Positions 1 to 8,685 are shown, counted from the stretch's first letter. The stretch: 64,000 nucleotides of DNA from Bacillus sp. AFS006103 (GCA_002559145.1 NTXX01000006.1:138360-202359); one strand, 5' to 3'. Numbers and translations: made by a program. Notes: generated by a model from the sequence alone, not told the origin.

Positions 1-1068
1 CCATAATCCCTTAGGTGTTCCTTCGATTAGCTGCTTAAGCGGTGCAAACATTAAGGTAAAGAACGCACCGGACAATGCTAGGAACATGGAAAATCCGACA
101 AATCTTGCAACCCCAAAGCCCAGAGCCGTAGCTGCAGCATGGCTAGCACCAAAAGCTGTTCCAAGTGAATAGCCTAAATTGGCCATAACGATATAACTTG
201 CATTCCCCAGGTTAACATTTTCAATCCCCATTACATCTGCCCAGTTTGTGAATACACCAATTAACAGGATACCTAATGAATAGCCTACAGAGATGATAGC
301 GGCAGACAAAAGAATTCCTTTCGGAAACGTTTTTTCCGGATTTTCCGTTTGGTCCACTAACCCGCCTACTGCTTCAAGTCCACCATAAGCGAATAGAGCA
401 TAGACTACAAATGCTAATGAAGCGATAATATCTCCTGCATAGATTGGATTAGGTGTTTGAGTAAATGAATGTATCCCTGAAATCGGCTGTGCTAATTGTC
501 CTTGATTACCGATAAGAACTGCGATTGCACCAATCCAAAGAAATACATTCAATAACAAGACGGCAGAACCACCCAAATTAGTGACTTTCTTAATTTTATC
601 CAGACCCTTGGTTGATGTATAGGTTACAGCAAGAATCCAAACAATTCCTAAAACGCCTAGAACCTGAGGCCCTCGGAGATTAACTAAAGTCCAGTTTTGC
701 GTTGTATCTTCTCCAAAAACCGCATTTGACACCGGAACCCACATACCAGATGCCACATTAACCATCCAAGTTATATAAGAAAAATACCACATGAACGTTC
801 CTATAAATGCAAATTTTGAGCCGATGGATTTCTCCATCCATGAATAGATGCCACCTTTTTCGTCTTTAAAGGCGGAACCAAATTCAGCTACCATTAATGC
901 AAAAGGGACAAAGAAGGTTATCGCTGAAAAAATGTACCAAGGAATAGCAGCATAACCCATCTTATAAAATGATCGTGGAATGTTGTTAAATCCATAAACA
1001 GAAGTAAAAATCATTAATACAAGGGATATTAAAGTCAAATTTTTGGTTATCTTTGTGTTTGACGCCAT
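1..1068 (-). CDS. APC-family amino acid permease, YjeM-like (3' end outside window)
   Basis: Integral membrane transporter of the amino acid-polyamine-organocation superfamily. The visible 356 residues start MASNTKITKN and form repeated hydrophobic segments. They carry stretches I recall from E. coli YjeM, such as an early FTSVYGF, EKGGIYSWMEKS, and GGLEAVGGLVDQTENPEKTFPKG near residue 245. The gene begins at an ATG preceded by GGAGAAA and runs off the left edge, so roughly the last quarter is missing. The substrate is unknown; YjeM itself is a putative permease. It reads away from the sugar-acid cluster and has its own upstream region, so no functional link is evident. Confidence 0.85.
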   Translation of the reverse strand, partial: MASNTKITKNLTLISLVLMIFTSVYGFNNIPRSFYKMGYAAIPWYIFSAITFFVPFALMVAEFGSAFKDEKGGIYSWMEKSIGSKFAFIGTFMWYFSYITWMVNVASGMWVPVSNAVFGEDTTQNWTLVNLRGPQVLGVLGIVWILAVTYTSTKGLDKIKKVTNLGGSAVLLLNVFLWIGAIAVLIGNQGQLAQPISGIHSFTQTPNPIYAGDIIASLAFVVYALFAYGGLEAVGGLVDQTENPEKTFPKGILLSAAIISVGYSLGILLIGVFTNWADVMGIENVNLGNASYIVMANLGYSLGTAFGASHAAATALGFGVARFVGFSMFLALSGAFFTLMFAPLKQLIEGTPKGLW

Positions 1069-1416
1069 CTATTTTCTCCCCTTAATTTGTCATCATTGTC
1101 CTTCCTTAGTATGACCTTATATTTATTCTATATAAATATTTGGGCTGGAAGAGATGGAGGAAATAAATAGCCTAATGTATACCGGTAAAGTTGATACAAA
1201 TTATGGCGGCGGTCCAATCCTGACTTGGGAGGATAAGCGCTTTGAAGAGTGGGGACAAAGCATCCTATTTATTAATTACTGATTTATAAAAGTAGTAACT
1301 TAAAAAGGGACGCTGATGCGCCCCTCTGTACTTCATTCTTATGCTGCTTTTCTTAGTGCAGTTACCTGTTTTTTTCTTGTCTCCGTGTGGAGTCATCCCT
1401 TTTAACTCATGGGGAG
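1069..1416. other. Intergenic region, permease to GntR regulator
   Basis: About 350 bases without a convincing gene. It holds the upstream region of the permease and, at 1154-1282 on the plus strand, a short open frame of 42 codons (starting MEEINSLMYTGK) whose protein-like sequence I do not recognise. No clear terminator for the regulator gene was found here. Confidence 0.4.
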
Positions 1417-2118
1417 TCATTTGCTTCCAGAGTCTTTTAACAACTTATGACGAACATAGTCAAGATGTAAAAACATTTGGTGAAAAGCCTCAAAAGGATC
1501 TCTTTTTTCCAATGCTTGATAAATAGCCAGGTGATGTTGAATGGTTCGCTCTGGTTCGCGAATTTTTATTTCACTATTGGTTTTGACGTGGGTAACAATT
1601 AATGTATCAATCATTCCCTCCACAATTGGATTATTCGCACTTAAGGCAATAGTCCGGTGAAATTCAATGTCTGCTTCCCCATAGTTACCCTCTTTGTTGT
1701 TGGCAATGGCTTCAATCGTCCCTTTTAATCGTTTAAGCTCTTCGTCGCTGATTTTTTCAGCAGCTATCGTTATTAATCCCAATTCCAAGGCCATTCGGGC
1801 TTCTAACATTGCCTGCAGATTATCATGCGCTAAGGATAGCATAATAGAGAAGGGATGACTGCTAATTTTATTATTAAAAAATGTACCTTCCCGTGTTTTT
1901 CGGTTAATAACACCCAATGATTCAAGAGAACTAAGTGCCTCCCGTAACACAGGGCGGCTGACATTAAGTATTTCCATTAGTTCCATTTCTGTAGGAAGTT
2001 TCTCGCCCGGCTTCATTTGACCACTAACCAATAGTTGGATAATATTTTCGACTACCTGCTTAGATAAAGTATTGCGGTGTACTGAATCAACTTTTATTTT
2101 TTTAGGAGTTTCGTCCAT
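1417..2118 (-). CDS. FadR/GntR-family transcriptional regulator (FCD domain)
   Basis: DNA-binding regulator of 233 residues. The N-terminal winged helix-turn-helix (about residues 15-80) contains GEKLPTEMELMEILNVSRPVLREAL, typical of GntR proteins. The rest is an all-helical FCD ligand domain with conserved acidic and His positions (EADIEFHRTIA, then HLAIYQAL). Such regulators of the FadR subfamily usually repress sugar-acid or organic-acid catabolic genes and are relieved by a pathway intermediate. It is the last gene of the leftward glucarate cluster, after glycerate kinase. An operator-like 11-mer sits just upstream of the start (see 2130-2140), suggesting autoregulation. The effector cannot be read from sequence. 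Confidence 0.85.
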   Translation of the reverse strand: MDETPKKIKVDSVHRNTLSKQVVENIIQLLVSGQMKPGEKLPTEMELMEILNVSRPVLREALSSLESLGVINRKTREGTFFNNKISSHPFSIMLSLAHDNLQAMLEARMALELGLITIAAEKISDEELKRLKGTIEAIANNKEGNYGEADIEFHRTIALSANNPIVEGMIDTLIVTHVKTNSEIKIREPERTIQHHLAIYQALEKRDPFEAFHQMFLHLDYVRHKLLKDSGSK

Positions 2119-2129
2119 CGTTAGGCCCC

Positions 2130-2140
2130 TTGTATAACCA
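2130..2140. promoter_or_regulatory. Candidate FadR-type operator
   Basis: TTGTATAACCA matches the FadR-subfamily consensus TNGTNNNACNA at every fixed position and lies 12 bases upstream of the GntR-family gene start. It is only an 11-base match, so chance is possible. Confidence 0.35.
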
Positions 2141-2191
2141 ATTTTGTAAGCCTATTATAATCTATTTATATCTCTTTTCACCAGCGATTAC

Positions 2192-2220
2192 AAAAAACGC
2201 TGCCATATATTAGCAGCGTT
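2192..2220 (-). terminator. Rho-independent terminator after glycerate kinase
   Basis: An 8-bp stem (AACGCTGC / GCAGCGTT) followed on the minus strand by six T. It sits just past the stop of the glycerate kinase gene, so the regulator gene downstream probably has its own promoter. Confidence 0.8.
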
Positions 2221-2227
2221 TGGTTTA

Positions 2228-3355
2228 CTATATTTTCAATACACGGCATACATTTTCTACCGCAAAAGCTAAATTTTCTTCCCCGCATTCAAGTGCTTCC
2301 TCTAATGTGGTCACTCCTTTTAAGATCCCAATAATGGCAGTAAATCCGTTGTCATACAAGGACTCGACTCCATTGCCAATTCGACCAGCAAACGCGACCA
2401 CCGGAACAGAATATTTTTCAGCGATCGCAGCAACGCCATAAGGTGTTTTACCAAACAAAGTCTGACCATCAATGCTGCCTTCTCCTGTAAAAACGTAGTC
2501 TGCTCCCTTGACTTGCTCCTCGAGGCCGGTATACTCAATGACTAGATCAATTCCTTTTTTAAGCTGGGCATTTAAAAAGGCCAATAACCCCGCACCAAGC
2601 CCGCCTGCGGCTCCAGCACCATCCAAATGGGCAATATCTTCACCTAATAGTTTTTTAATCACATCAGCAAAATGTGCTAAATTTTGGTCAAGAATTCTTA
2701 CCATTTCCGGGGTTGCTCCTTTTTGGGGGCCAAAAATAGCTGAGGCGCCATTGTCGCCAATTAGTGGATTGGTGACATCACAAGCAACATCCATTTGTAC
2801 GGTTTTAATCCGTTCATCTAATCCGCTCATGTCAATGGAATGTAGTCGATGTAACGTTCCACCGCCAAACGGCAGTTCATTTCCATCTTGATCCTTAAAT
2901 GAAACTCCCAGTGCCTGCAGCATTCCTGCTCCGCCATCATTGGTGGCACTTCCGCCAATTCCAATCAGGAACCGCCTTACACCTTTGTCTAAAGCATGTT
3001 TGATTAATTGACCCGTTCCATAGGTTGTTGTCAGTAACGGGTTTCTTTCTTTTGGTTTGATTAATTCAAGACCACTTGCACTGGCCATCTCAATCACAGC
3101 CGTTTGTCCTTCGCCCAAAAGGCCATATTCCGCAATTACTTTTTCTCCTAATGGACCAATGACTTCTGTCTTTATGATTTCTCCGTTCGTCATACTCACG
3201 AGAGAATCTACTGTTCCTTCTCCTCCGTCAGCCATGGGAACGATCACACATTCTGAATGAGGAAATACTGCCTTTATCCCTTTTTCCATTGCAAGGGCAG
3301 CTTTCTTTGCCGTCATACTTTCCTTAAATGAATCGGGAGCTAGTACAAACTTCAT
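2228..3355 (-). CDS. glxK: Glycerate kinase (GarK/GlxK family)
   Basis: Phosphorylates D-glycerate with ATP; the GarK/GlxK type I family makes 2-phosphoglycerate, which enters lower glycolysis. The 375-residue length is normal for the family. The N-terminus MKFVLAPDSFKESM, MADGGEGT near residue 43 and the glycine-rich GIGGSATNDGGAGM near residue 132 are family hallmarks. It follows glucarate dehydratase, with terminator-like hairpins on both sides. In this cluster it would use glycerate made by the neighbouring tartronate semialdehyde reductase and so finish the glucarate route. Confidence 0.93.
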   Translation of the reverse strand: MKFVLAPDSFKESMTAKKAALAMEKGIKAVFPHSECVIVPMADGGEGTVDSLVSMTNGEIIKTEVIGPLGEKVIAEYGLLGEGQTAVIEMASASGLELIKPKERNPLLTTTYGTGQLIKHALDKGVRRFLIGIGGSATNDGGAGMLQALGVSFKDQDGNELPFGGGTLHRLHSIDMSGLDERIKTVQMDVACDVTNPLIGDNGASAIFGPQKGATPEMVRILDQNLAHFADVIKKLLGEDIAHLDGAGAAGGLGAGLLAFLNAQLKKGIDLVIEYTGLEEQVKGADYVFTGEGSIDGQTLFGKTPYGVAAIAEKYSVPVVAFAGRIGNGVESLYDNGFTAIIGILKGVTTLEEALECGEENLAFAVENVCRVLKI

Positions 3356-3402
3356 AACAATCTGTCCTTTACGTTTTATAAGTTTTATATTTTTGAAAAG
3401 AG

Positions 3403-3427
3403 AAGGGTGACTATTTAAGCCACCCTT
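3403..3427 (-). terminator. Terminator after glucarate dehydratase
   Basis: Stem AAGGGTG / CACCCTT with an 11-base loop just past the gudD stop. On the minus strand it is followed by CTCTTTTC, a moderate T-tract, so it may be leaky and let glycerate kinase be co-transcribed. Confidence 0.6.
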
Positions 3428-3433
3428 AAATTT

Positions 3434-4786
3434 TTAACGAACAAGGCAAGGACGTTTGTTATCAAATTTCCAGCCAGGGATGTAGAACTGCATACCGACT
3501 GAGTCGTCACGAGAGTTAAGTCCCATATTATTATATACTTCATGCGCCTTCAAGATTTGGTCCATATCTACTTCAACACCTAAACCAGGCTTATCTGGAA
3601 TCGCTAAGTGCCCATCCACGATTTGGAATGTATCCTTTGTTAAACGCTCAATTCCTTCCTGCCAAATCCAGTGTGTATCGATTGCTGTAATTTCACCAGG
3701 GGCTGCCGCAGCAACATGAGTAAACATCGCAAGTGAGATATCAAAGTGGTTATTGGAGTGAGATCCCCAAGTTAGTCCCCAATCATTACACATTTGTGCT
3801 ACACGCACAGAACCTTGCATTGTCCAGAAGTGCGGGTCAGCAAGCGGGATATCAACTGATTGTAGTGAGATCGTGTGGCCCATTTGACGCCAGTCCGTCG
3901 CGATCATATTCGTTGCGGTTGGAAGACCTGTTTGTCTCCTGAACTCAGCCATGACTTCACGTCCTGAGTAGCCATTTTCTGCACCGCATGGATCCTCTGC
4001 ATAGGTTAGAATGCCATGCATATCCTTACAAAGATCAACCGCTTCTTTTAATGACCAAGCACCATTTGGATCAAGGGTGATTCTAGCATCAGGGAATCTT
4101 TCTTTTAGTGCTTTAATCGCTTTGATTTCTTCTTTCCCTTCTAAAACGCCGCCTTTTAGCTTAAAGTCCTTAAAGCCATAAAGCTCTTGGGATGCCTCCG
4201 CTAGACGTACAACTGCTTCTGGAGTTAACGCTTCTTCATGGCGGATTCGGTACCATTCCACTTCAGAATCCGGATTGCCGTAATAGGGTAAATCCGTCCG
4301 ATTACGGTCGCCAATATAGAACAAGTATCCAAGTGTTTTTACTTTATCACGCTGCTGGCCTTCACCTAGAAGAGCGGCAACAGGAACATTTAAATGCTTT
4401 CCTAATAGATCAAGCAGGGCAGCCTCAATCGCAGTAACGGCGTGAATCGTGATTCGTAAGTCAAATGTTTGTAGACCGCGGCCAGCTGAATCACGACCAA
4501 CAAATTCTTTTCTTACTTCATTTAAGATATTGTTATAGTTACCGATTGATGAGCCGACTACAATGGCTCTTGCATCTTCAAGCGTTTTACGGATGCTTTC
4601 GCCGCCTGGTACTTCACCAACACCGACATTACCATTGCTATCCTTTAAAATCACAATGTTTCTAGTAAAATAGGCACCGTGTGCGCCGCTAAGATTTAAT
4701 AACATACTGTCACGGCCGGCAACAGGATATACTTCCATTTCTGTAACAACCGGAGTAGCATTTATCACTTTCTCAACTGTTTTCAT
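3434..4786 (-). CDS. gudD: Glucarate dehydratase
   Basis: Enolase-superfamily enzyme that dehydrates D-glucarate (and usually L-idarate) to 5-keto-4-deoxyglucarate. The 450 residues match the family length. Visible active-site elements are the KxK pair at K209/K211, metal ligands in TLDPNGAW (D239) and AEDPCG (E264), ATNM with N293, and the His in [13 protein letters not shown] (H347). The N-terminal capping domain is complete. It lies between tartronate semialdehyde reductase and glycerate kinase, as expected for a hexarate operon. A large hairpin and a terminator separate it from the upstream gene. Confidence 0.95.
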   Translation of the reverse strand: MKTVEKVINATPVVTEMEVYPVAGRDSMLLNLSGAHGAYFTRNIVILKDSNGNVGVGEVPGGESIRKTLEDARAIVVGSSIGNYNNILNEVRKEFVGRDSAGRGLQTFDLRITIHAVTAIEAALLDLLGKHLNVPVAALLGEGQQRDKVKTLGYLFYIGDRNRTDLPYYGNPDSEVEWYRIRHEEALTPEAVVRLAEASQELYGFKDFKLKGGVLEGKEEIKAIKALKERFPDARITLDPNGAWSLKEAVDLCKDMHGILTYAEDPCGAENGYSGREVMAEFRRQTGLPTATNMIATDWRQMGHTISLQSVDIPLADPHFWTMQGSVRVAQMCNDWGLTWGSHSNNHFDISLAMFTHVAAAAPGEITAIDTHWIWQEGIERLTKDTFQIVDGHLAIPDKPGLGVEVDMDQILKAHEVYNNMGLNSRDDSVGMQFYIPGWKFDNKRPCLVR

Positions 4787-4819
4787 GGGGATATCTCCAA
4801 TCCAAATGATTTAGTTTTT

Positions 4820-4879
4820 GGCTGTGTTAAACTTATCCGTTGATTGCAGCGAAAATCAACAAATAAATTTAACACAGCC
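4820..4879. repeat. 60-bp near-perfect palindrome upstream of gudD
   Basis: Two 26-base arms, both beginning GGCTGTGTTAAA from their outer end, face each other around a short loop. The arms differ only by transitions, and in the minus-strand (gudD mRNA) sense these become G-U pairs, so the RNA stem stays fully paired. There is no T-tract in the gudD direction. It could be an mRNA stability or processing element or a tiny MITE-like repeat. Confidence 0.7.
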
Positions 4880-4892
4880 TCGTTTTTAAAAA

Positions 4893-4926
4893 GAGAGAAC
4901 GCAGAATTCGTCCATGCCACGTTCTC
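4893..4926 (-). terminator. Terminator after tartronate semialdehyde reductase
   Basis: Stem AGAGAACG / CGTTCTCT around an 18-base loop. On the minus strand it is followed by CTTTTT. It lies about 20 bases past the garR stop. Confidence 0.65.
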
Positions 4927-4948
4927 TATAGTATTTTTTTAATATGAA

Positions 4949-5836
4949 TTATCTTGAAATTTCTACATTCGCTAATTTTTCATAGTATTTTAATAGACTG
5001 CTGTGGTCATCGAACTCATGACCATCCACCTTTAAGGCATACATCATTTCTAAAACAGCTGCAGTTAATGGAGCTGGAGCGCCAAACTCGTGGCTAGTTT
5101 CCATCGCATTTGTTAAGTCTTTAATGTGTAAATTGATACGGAAACCTGGGTTGAAGTTACGGTCTAACATCATTGGTGCTTTTGCATCTAGTACCGTACT
5201 TCCAGCTAGACCACCGCGGATGGCTTGATAGACAGCTTCTGGATTTACACCAGCTTTTTGAGCTAGTACAAATGCTTCAGAGACAGCTGCAATGTTTAAA
5301 GCAACGATGACTTGGTTTGCAAGCTTTGTTACGTTACCAGCACCAATTTCACCCACGTGGACAACCGATCCAGCCATGGCCGCCAAAACCTCTTGCACTT
5401 CTTCAAAAACTTCTTTCTTACCGCCAACCATAACAGAAATCGTCCCATCAATTGCCTTTGGCTCGCCTCCGCTGACAGGAGCGTCTAACATGTCCACGCC
5501 CTTTTCGATTAATGCCCGATAGACTTCTTGAGAAGCAGCCGGTGCGATGGAACTCATGTCAATATAGATTAATCCTTCACGTGCACCTTCGATTAGTCCG
5601 TTTTCTCCTAAAGCAACAGCTTTTACGTTTGGAGAGTTTGGAAGCATAGTAATCACGATATCTGCTTTTTCAGCAATTGCTTTTGGAGTTGTTGCTACTT
5701 CTGCACCTAATTGTTCAAGTTCGTTTACAGCCTCTTTATTAAAGTCACTAACGATTAACTGGTAACCAGCTTTGATCAAGTTTTTGCTCATAGGCTTACC
5801 CATAATTCCTAGTCCAATAAATCCAATTTTCTTCAT
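4949..5836 (-). CDS. garR: 2-hydroxy-3-oxopropionate (tartronate semialdehyde) reductase
   Basis: NAD(P)-dependent beta-hydroxyacid dehydrogenase that reduces tartronate semialdehyde to D-glycerate. The 295 residues are family-typical. The Rossmann motif GFIGLGIMGKPM is at residues 5-16, the substrate loop DAPVSGGEPKAIDGTIS at about 118-134, and the catalytic Lys is K171 in GNVTKLANQ. Related 3-hydroxyisobutyrate dehydrogenases share this architecture, but gudD and glycerate kinase next door favour the GarR role. The start follows an AGGAG-like site in GGAGTGAAGTAG. Confidence 0.9.
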   Translation of the reverse strand: MKKIGFIGLGIMGKPMSKNLIKAGYQLIVSDFNKEAVNELEQLGAEVATTPKAIAEKADIVITMLPNSPNVKAVALGENGLIEGAREGLIYIDMSSIAPAASQEVYRALIEKGVDMLDAPVSGGEPKAIDGTISVMVGGKKEVFEEVQEVLAAMAGSVVHVGEIGAGNVTKLANQVIVALNIAAVSEAFVLAQKAGVNPEAVYQAIRGGLAGSTVLDAKAPMMLDRNFNPGFRINLHIKDLTNAMETSHEFGAPAPLTAAVLEMMYALKVDGHEFDDHSSLLKYYEKLANVEISR

Positions 5837-5907
5837 TTCTACTTCACTCCTACAAATTTTTTTATTAAAAGAGGTACAAGTTTGTACTTCTTATTTAGAA
5901 ATTTTAA

Positions 5908-5965
5908 AACCAGGCAGCAAACCCCATCTAAATGGGCGGGGGGATTGATCATTTACTGCCCGGTT
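5908..5965 (-). terminator. Terminator-like structure after gntP
   Basis: Outer arms AACCAGGCAG / CTGCCCGGTT enclose an inner C-rich/G-rich hairpin. On the minus strand the structure is followed by TTTTAAAATTT. It lies between the permease and garR. Confidence 0.6.
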
Positions 5966-5982
5966 GACTCAAAAGAAAGTAA

Positions 5983-7308
5983 TTATCCAATCACCATATT
6001 AAGAAGTAAGACACCAATCAAACCAATGATGGCAAGTGCAGTTGTATAAGTTGTTCTTATTTTTATTGCTTCAGGGACGGATAAATTAAGGTATTCCTTA
6101 AACATCCAGAAGCCTGGGTCAGTTACGTGGGAGAAAGCAATACTTCCGCATGTAACGGCAAGTGTCATTAATTCCATGCTAATTCCTGAAGCTTGTGCAA
6201 TAGGAAGTACTACTCCAGAAGCAGTCATAACGGCAACTGTTGCTGAACCAAGAGCAATACGTAAGAGAGCAGCAATGATCCAAGCAAGCACGATTGGAGA
6301 CATGTTCCAACCACCTGTGATATCTTTGATATAATCGGCAATCCCACCATCAACAAGTACTTGCTTAAATGCACCGCCTGCGCCAATAACCAAAATGATC
6401 ATTGCCATTGGCTTAACTGCATTGGAACAAGACTGCATAACATCTTTTAATGGACGACCGATTTTTGGTCCAAGCAGCCACATTGAGATTAAGAGAGCGA
6501 TTAATAGTGCCATTTCTGATGAACCGAAGAAATCCATCGCGTGCCTAAATCCGTTACCTTCTGGTAAAAATATAGTTGAGAAAGCATCAATTGCCATAAG
6601 GATTACTGGAATAAGAGCAACGAAAATACTTGATCCAAAGGATGGCATTTCTTCCTCTTTAAACGTTTTGTTTGTAATAATCCCTTCAGGGATGGCTGGA
6701 TTAATTTTTTTAATAAATGGCAATCTAGTCCAGGTAAGTGCGATAAAAGTAGCCGCAGGTATTGCAATAATTAAACCGTATAAAAGAGTTAATCCCATGT
6801 CGGCATGGAAGACATCAGCAACTGCTGCTGGTCCAGGGTGTGGCGGAAGAAAACTATGACAGGTTGATAATCCAACTGACATTGGAATAGCAACCCATAA
6901 TAGATTTAATTTTGTTTGACGTGCAATAACAAATACTAGTGGAATTAATAAGACAAACGCTACTTCAAAGAACATTGTTATACCAAGAACAAATGCAGCA
7001 ATTAATATAGAAATTTGAATACGTTTAATTCCCATCTTGTCTACTAAACTAGTAGCAATACGTTGTGCGGCTCCCGCATCAGCCATAACGGTTCCAAGCA
7101 TAGCACCGATACCAACAATAAGGGCCGTGCCGCCCAGTTGGCCTCCAAGGCCATCACCAATGGTTTCCCAAATTTGATCCAATGGCATTCCCACGAGGAG
7201 ACCGACAAATATAGAAGTCAAGAGAAGGGCTATGAACCCGTTCATTTTTAGCGGAATCATTAAAACTAGTAAAAGGACAACTGCTAAGGCAACATACAAT
7301 AATGGCAT
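5983..7308 (-). CDS. GntP-family gluconate/sugar-acid:H+ symporter
   Basis: Polytopic membrane permease of 441 residues with about 12 hydrophobic segments. Family features include FLPPHPGPAAVADVF near residue 154 and GAGGAFKQVLVDGG near 315. GntP members import gluconate, glycerate or related aldonates with protons. Its place between the DapA-family aldolase and garR suggests it brings in glucarate or another hexarate, or glycerate; the substrate is inferred. It starts 25 bases downstream of the aldolase stop, consistent with co-transcription. Confidence 0.88.
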   Translation of the reverse strand: MPLLYVALAVVLLLVLMIPLKMNGFIALLLTSIFVGLLVGMPLDQIWETIGDGLGGQLGGTALIVGIGAMLGTVMADAGAAQRIATSLVDKMGIKRIQISILIAAFVLGITMFFEVAFVLLIPLVFVIARQTKLNLLWVAIPMSVGLSTCHSFLPPHPGPAAVADVFHADMGLTLLYGLIIAIPAATFIALTWTRLPFIKKINPAIPEGIITNKTFKEEEMPSFGSSIFVALIPVILMAIDAFSTIFLPEGNGFRHAMDFFGSSEMALLIALLISMWLLGPKIGRPLKDVMQSCSNAVKPMAMIILVIGAGGAFKQVLVDGGIADYIKDITGGWNMSPIVLAWIIAALLRIALGSATVAVMTASGVVLPIAQASGISMELMTLAVTCGSIAFSHVTDPGFWMFKEYLNLSVPEAIKIRTTYTTALAIIGLIGVLLLNMVIG

Positions 7309-7333
7309 GTTATTTCTTCCTTCCCTTAGGAAA

Positions 7334-8230
7334 TTAATAAATTTGGTAGAGTTCTAAATCTTTTAAAACATTTTCTAAGATTGTCTTGCTTTCTGGATTC
7401 ATCTCTGCTGCAGGCGCAAATGAATAACCCACATCAATTCCTACCATTCTTAAACCTTCTTTTAATACGACAGGGAATGTTGCTTTGTCCACGGCTAAGC
7501 GTAATGGAGCAAGTTTAAACTGCAATTCTAGGGATTTTTGATAGTCACCAGCCACAAATGTATTGTAAATATCTGCTACTAGTTTAGGAGCAATATTTCC
7601 CGTACTTGCAATCGCACCAGTGGCACCATGACATAAACCTGCATAAATAAGCGTGTCACGTCCGAGTAATACGGAAAAAGATTCACGAGGAGTTACTCGT
7701 AAGTACTCAGCTGTTTTCGTCATATCACCGCTCGAGTCTTTAATTCCAATAATGTTGTCAACCTTACTAAGTTCTTCACACGTCTTCACATCAATTTTCA
7801 CTTGGGTACGTGCTTCATTCCCATACAGTATAACGGGAAGGTTTGTTGACTTGGCAATGGCTTTAAAGTGCTCAGCTAACTCCGTTTGAGTTGGTGACAT
7901 AAAGTATGGAGTAAGGACAGATAGTGCTGAAACACCGCCAATTTCTTCAACCATTTGAGCAGTTTGGATACAGTCTCTCGTCGTAATCTCACTGGCTCCA
8001 CAATAAATGGGAACTCTGCCAGCTGTATGATCAACTGTGACTTCTACAACCCGGCGCTTTTGCTCTGGTGTTAACCCGTAAATTTCACCACTGCTCCCTA
8101 GAATGAATAAACCATGAACACCGCCTGCAATTGTGTAATCAATTACTTTTCTTAAAGCATCTTCCATCAAGTTACCATTTCGATCTAAAGGTGTGACTAA
8201 CGCGGGAATGACCCCTTTTGGCTTAAACAT
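7334..8230 (-). CDS. DapA-family aldolase/dehydratase, probably acting on 5-keto-4-deoxyglucarate
   Basis: Class I Schiff-base lyase of the dihydrodipicolinate synthase family, 298 residues. The GSSGE motif (45-49), a catalytic Tyr (Y136 in VILYGNEA) and the Schiff-base Lys (K164 in IGIKDSSGD) are present. First gene of the leftward cluster. Family members include N-acetylneuraminate lyase, KDG aldolases and 5-keto-4-deoxyglucarate dehydratase (KdgD). No alpha-ketoglutarate semialdehyde dehydrogenase is nearby, whereas tartronate semialdehyde reductase and glycerate kinase are. I therefore infer a retro-aldol split to pyruvate and tartronate semialdehyde, replacing the unrelated class II aldolase GarL. 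Confidence 0.85.
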   Translation of the reverse strand: MFKPKGVIPALVTPLDRNGNLMEDALRKVIDYTIAGGVHGLFILGSSGEIYGLTPEQKRRVVEVTVDHTAGRVPIYCGASEITTRDCIQTAQMVEEIGGVSALSVLTPYFMSPTQTELAEHFKAIAKSTNLPVILYGNEARTQVKIDVKTCEELSKVDNIIGIKDSSGDMTKTAEYLRVTPRESFSVLLGRDTLIYAGLCHGATGAIASTGNIAPKLVADIYNTFVAGDYQKSLELQFKLAPLRLAVDKATFPVVLKEGLRMVGIDVGYSFAPAAEMNPESKTILENVLKDLELYQIY

Positions 8231-8297
8231 TGATTTAACTCCTCCTTGCTCTTCAATTTTAAAAAATTTCCTGAACCTCCACCAAGTTCTTCAAATT

Positions 8298-8313
8298 TGT
8301 GAACTGATTCACA
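8298..8313. promoter_or_regulatory. Operator-like palindrome, copy 1
   Basis: TGTGAACTGATTCACA: perfect 6-bp half sites TGTGAA / TTCACA with a 4-base spacer, 68 bases upstream of the aldolase start. The same half sites and spacing recur at 8474-8489. Confidence 0.6.
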
Positions 8314-8473
8314 TAGTTTGCTTTTGAAAAAGATTATTATTTTGATTAGCACTATTTTTAACTTAGTAATCTAATAATAACCAATTGGTGTGAACACTAA
8401 TGCGAAAGTTGTTACAAATAATAGACATGTGATAATGGAGTACATTTAAAGATTAATAGACATTATGTTTATT

Positions 8474-8489
8474 TGTGAATTTCTTCACA
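8474..8489. promoter_or_regulatory. Operator-like palindrome, copy 2
   Basis: TGTGAATTTCTTCACA: the same half sites and 4-base spacer as at 8298-8313, 176 bases apart (start to start). This is suitable for binding of one dimeric regulator at both sites with DNA looping. Confidence 0.6.
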
Positions 8490-8496
8490 TGTCTAT

Positions 8497-8510
8497 TGTA
8501 AACGGCTTCG
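8497..8510. promoter_or_regulatory. Weak cre-like site
   Basis: TGTAAACGGCTTCG fits the CcpA catabolite-responsive element consensus TGNAANCGNWNNCW with two mismatches and adjoins the second palindrome. Confidence 0.3.
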
Positions 8511-8550
8511 ATGTAAATATCTTCATTCAGTTCGCTAAAGTATATCTATA

Positions 8551-8564
8551 ATTTTTTAGGCAAA
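8551..8564. repeat. 14-bp direct repeat, copy 1
   Basis: ATTTTTTAGGCAAA, found again at 8746-8759, both upstream of the CdaR-like gene and in the same orientation. Possibly a second regulator-binding sequence. Confidence 0.5.
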
Positions 8565-8670
8565 TGAACAAGAGGATTATGGTTTTATAAGAGTTTAAAA
8601 TTGTCAAGATAGCTTATGTGACCGCTTTATTACAATAAATCAACTATATTTTAAACTTTATAACATTTCT

Positions 8671-8685
8671 AGTAACCGTTTACAT
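8671..8685 (-). promoter_or_regulatory. cre site upstream of the CdaR-like gene
   Basis: Read on the minus strand, ATGTAAACGGTTACT matches the cre consensus WTGNAANCGNWNNCW at every fixed position. It lies immediately upstream of a TATAAT at 8694-8699. CcpA bound here would cover the promoter, so repression by preferred carbon sources is likely. Confidence 0.6.

Noticed and set aside
7075..7100. ATAACGGTTCC inside the GntP gene as another att-like repeat
   Set aside because: It lacks the rest of the 18-mer, is in conserved coding sequence (MADAGA) and has no boundary character.
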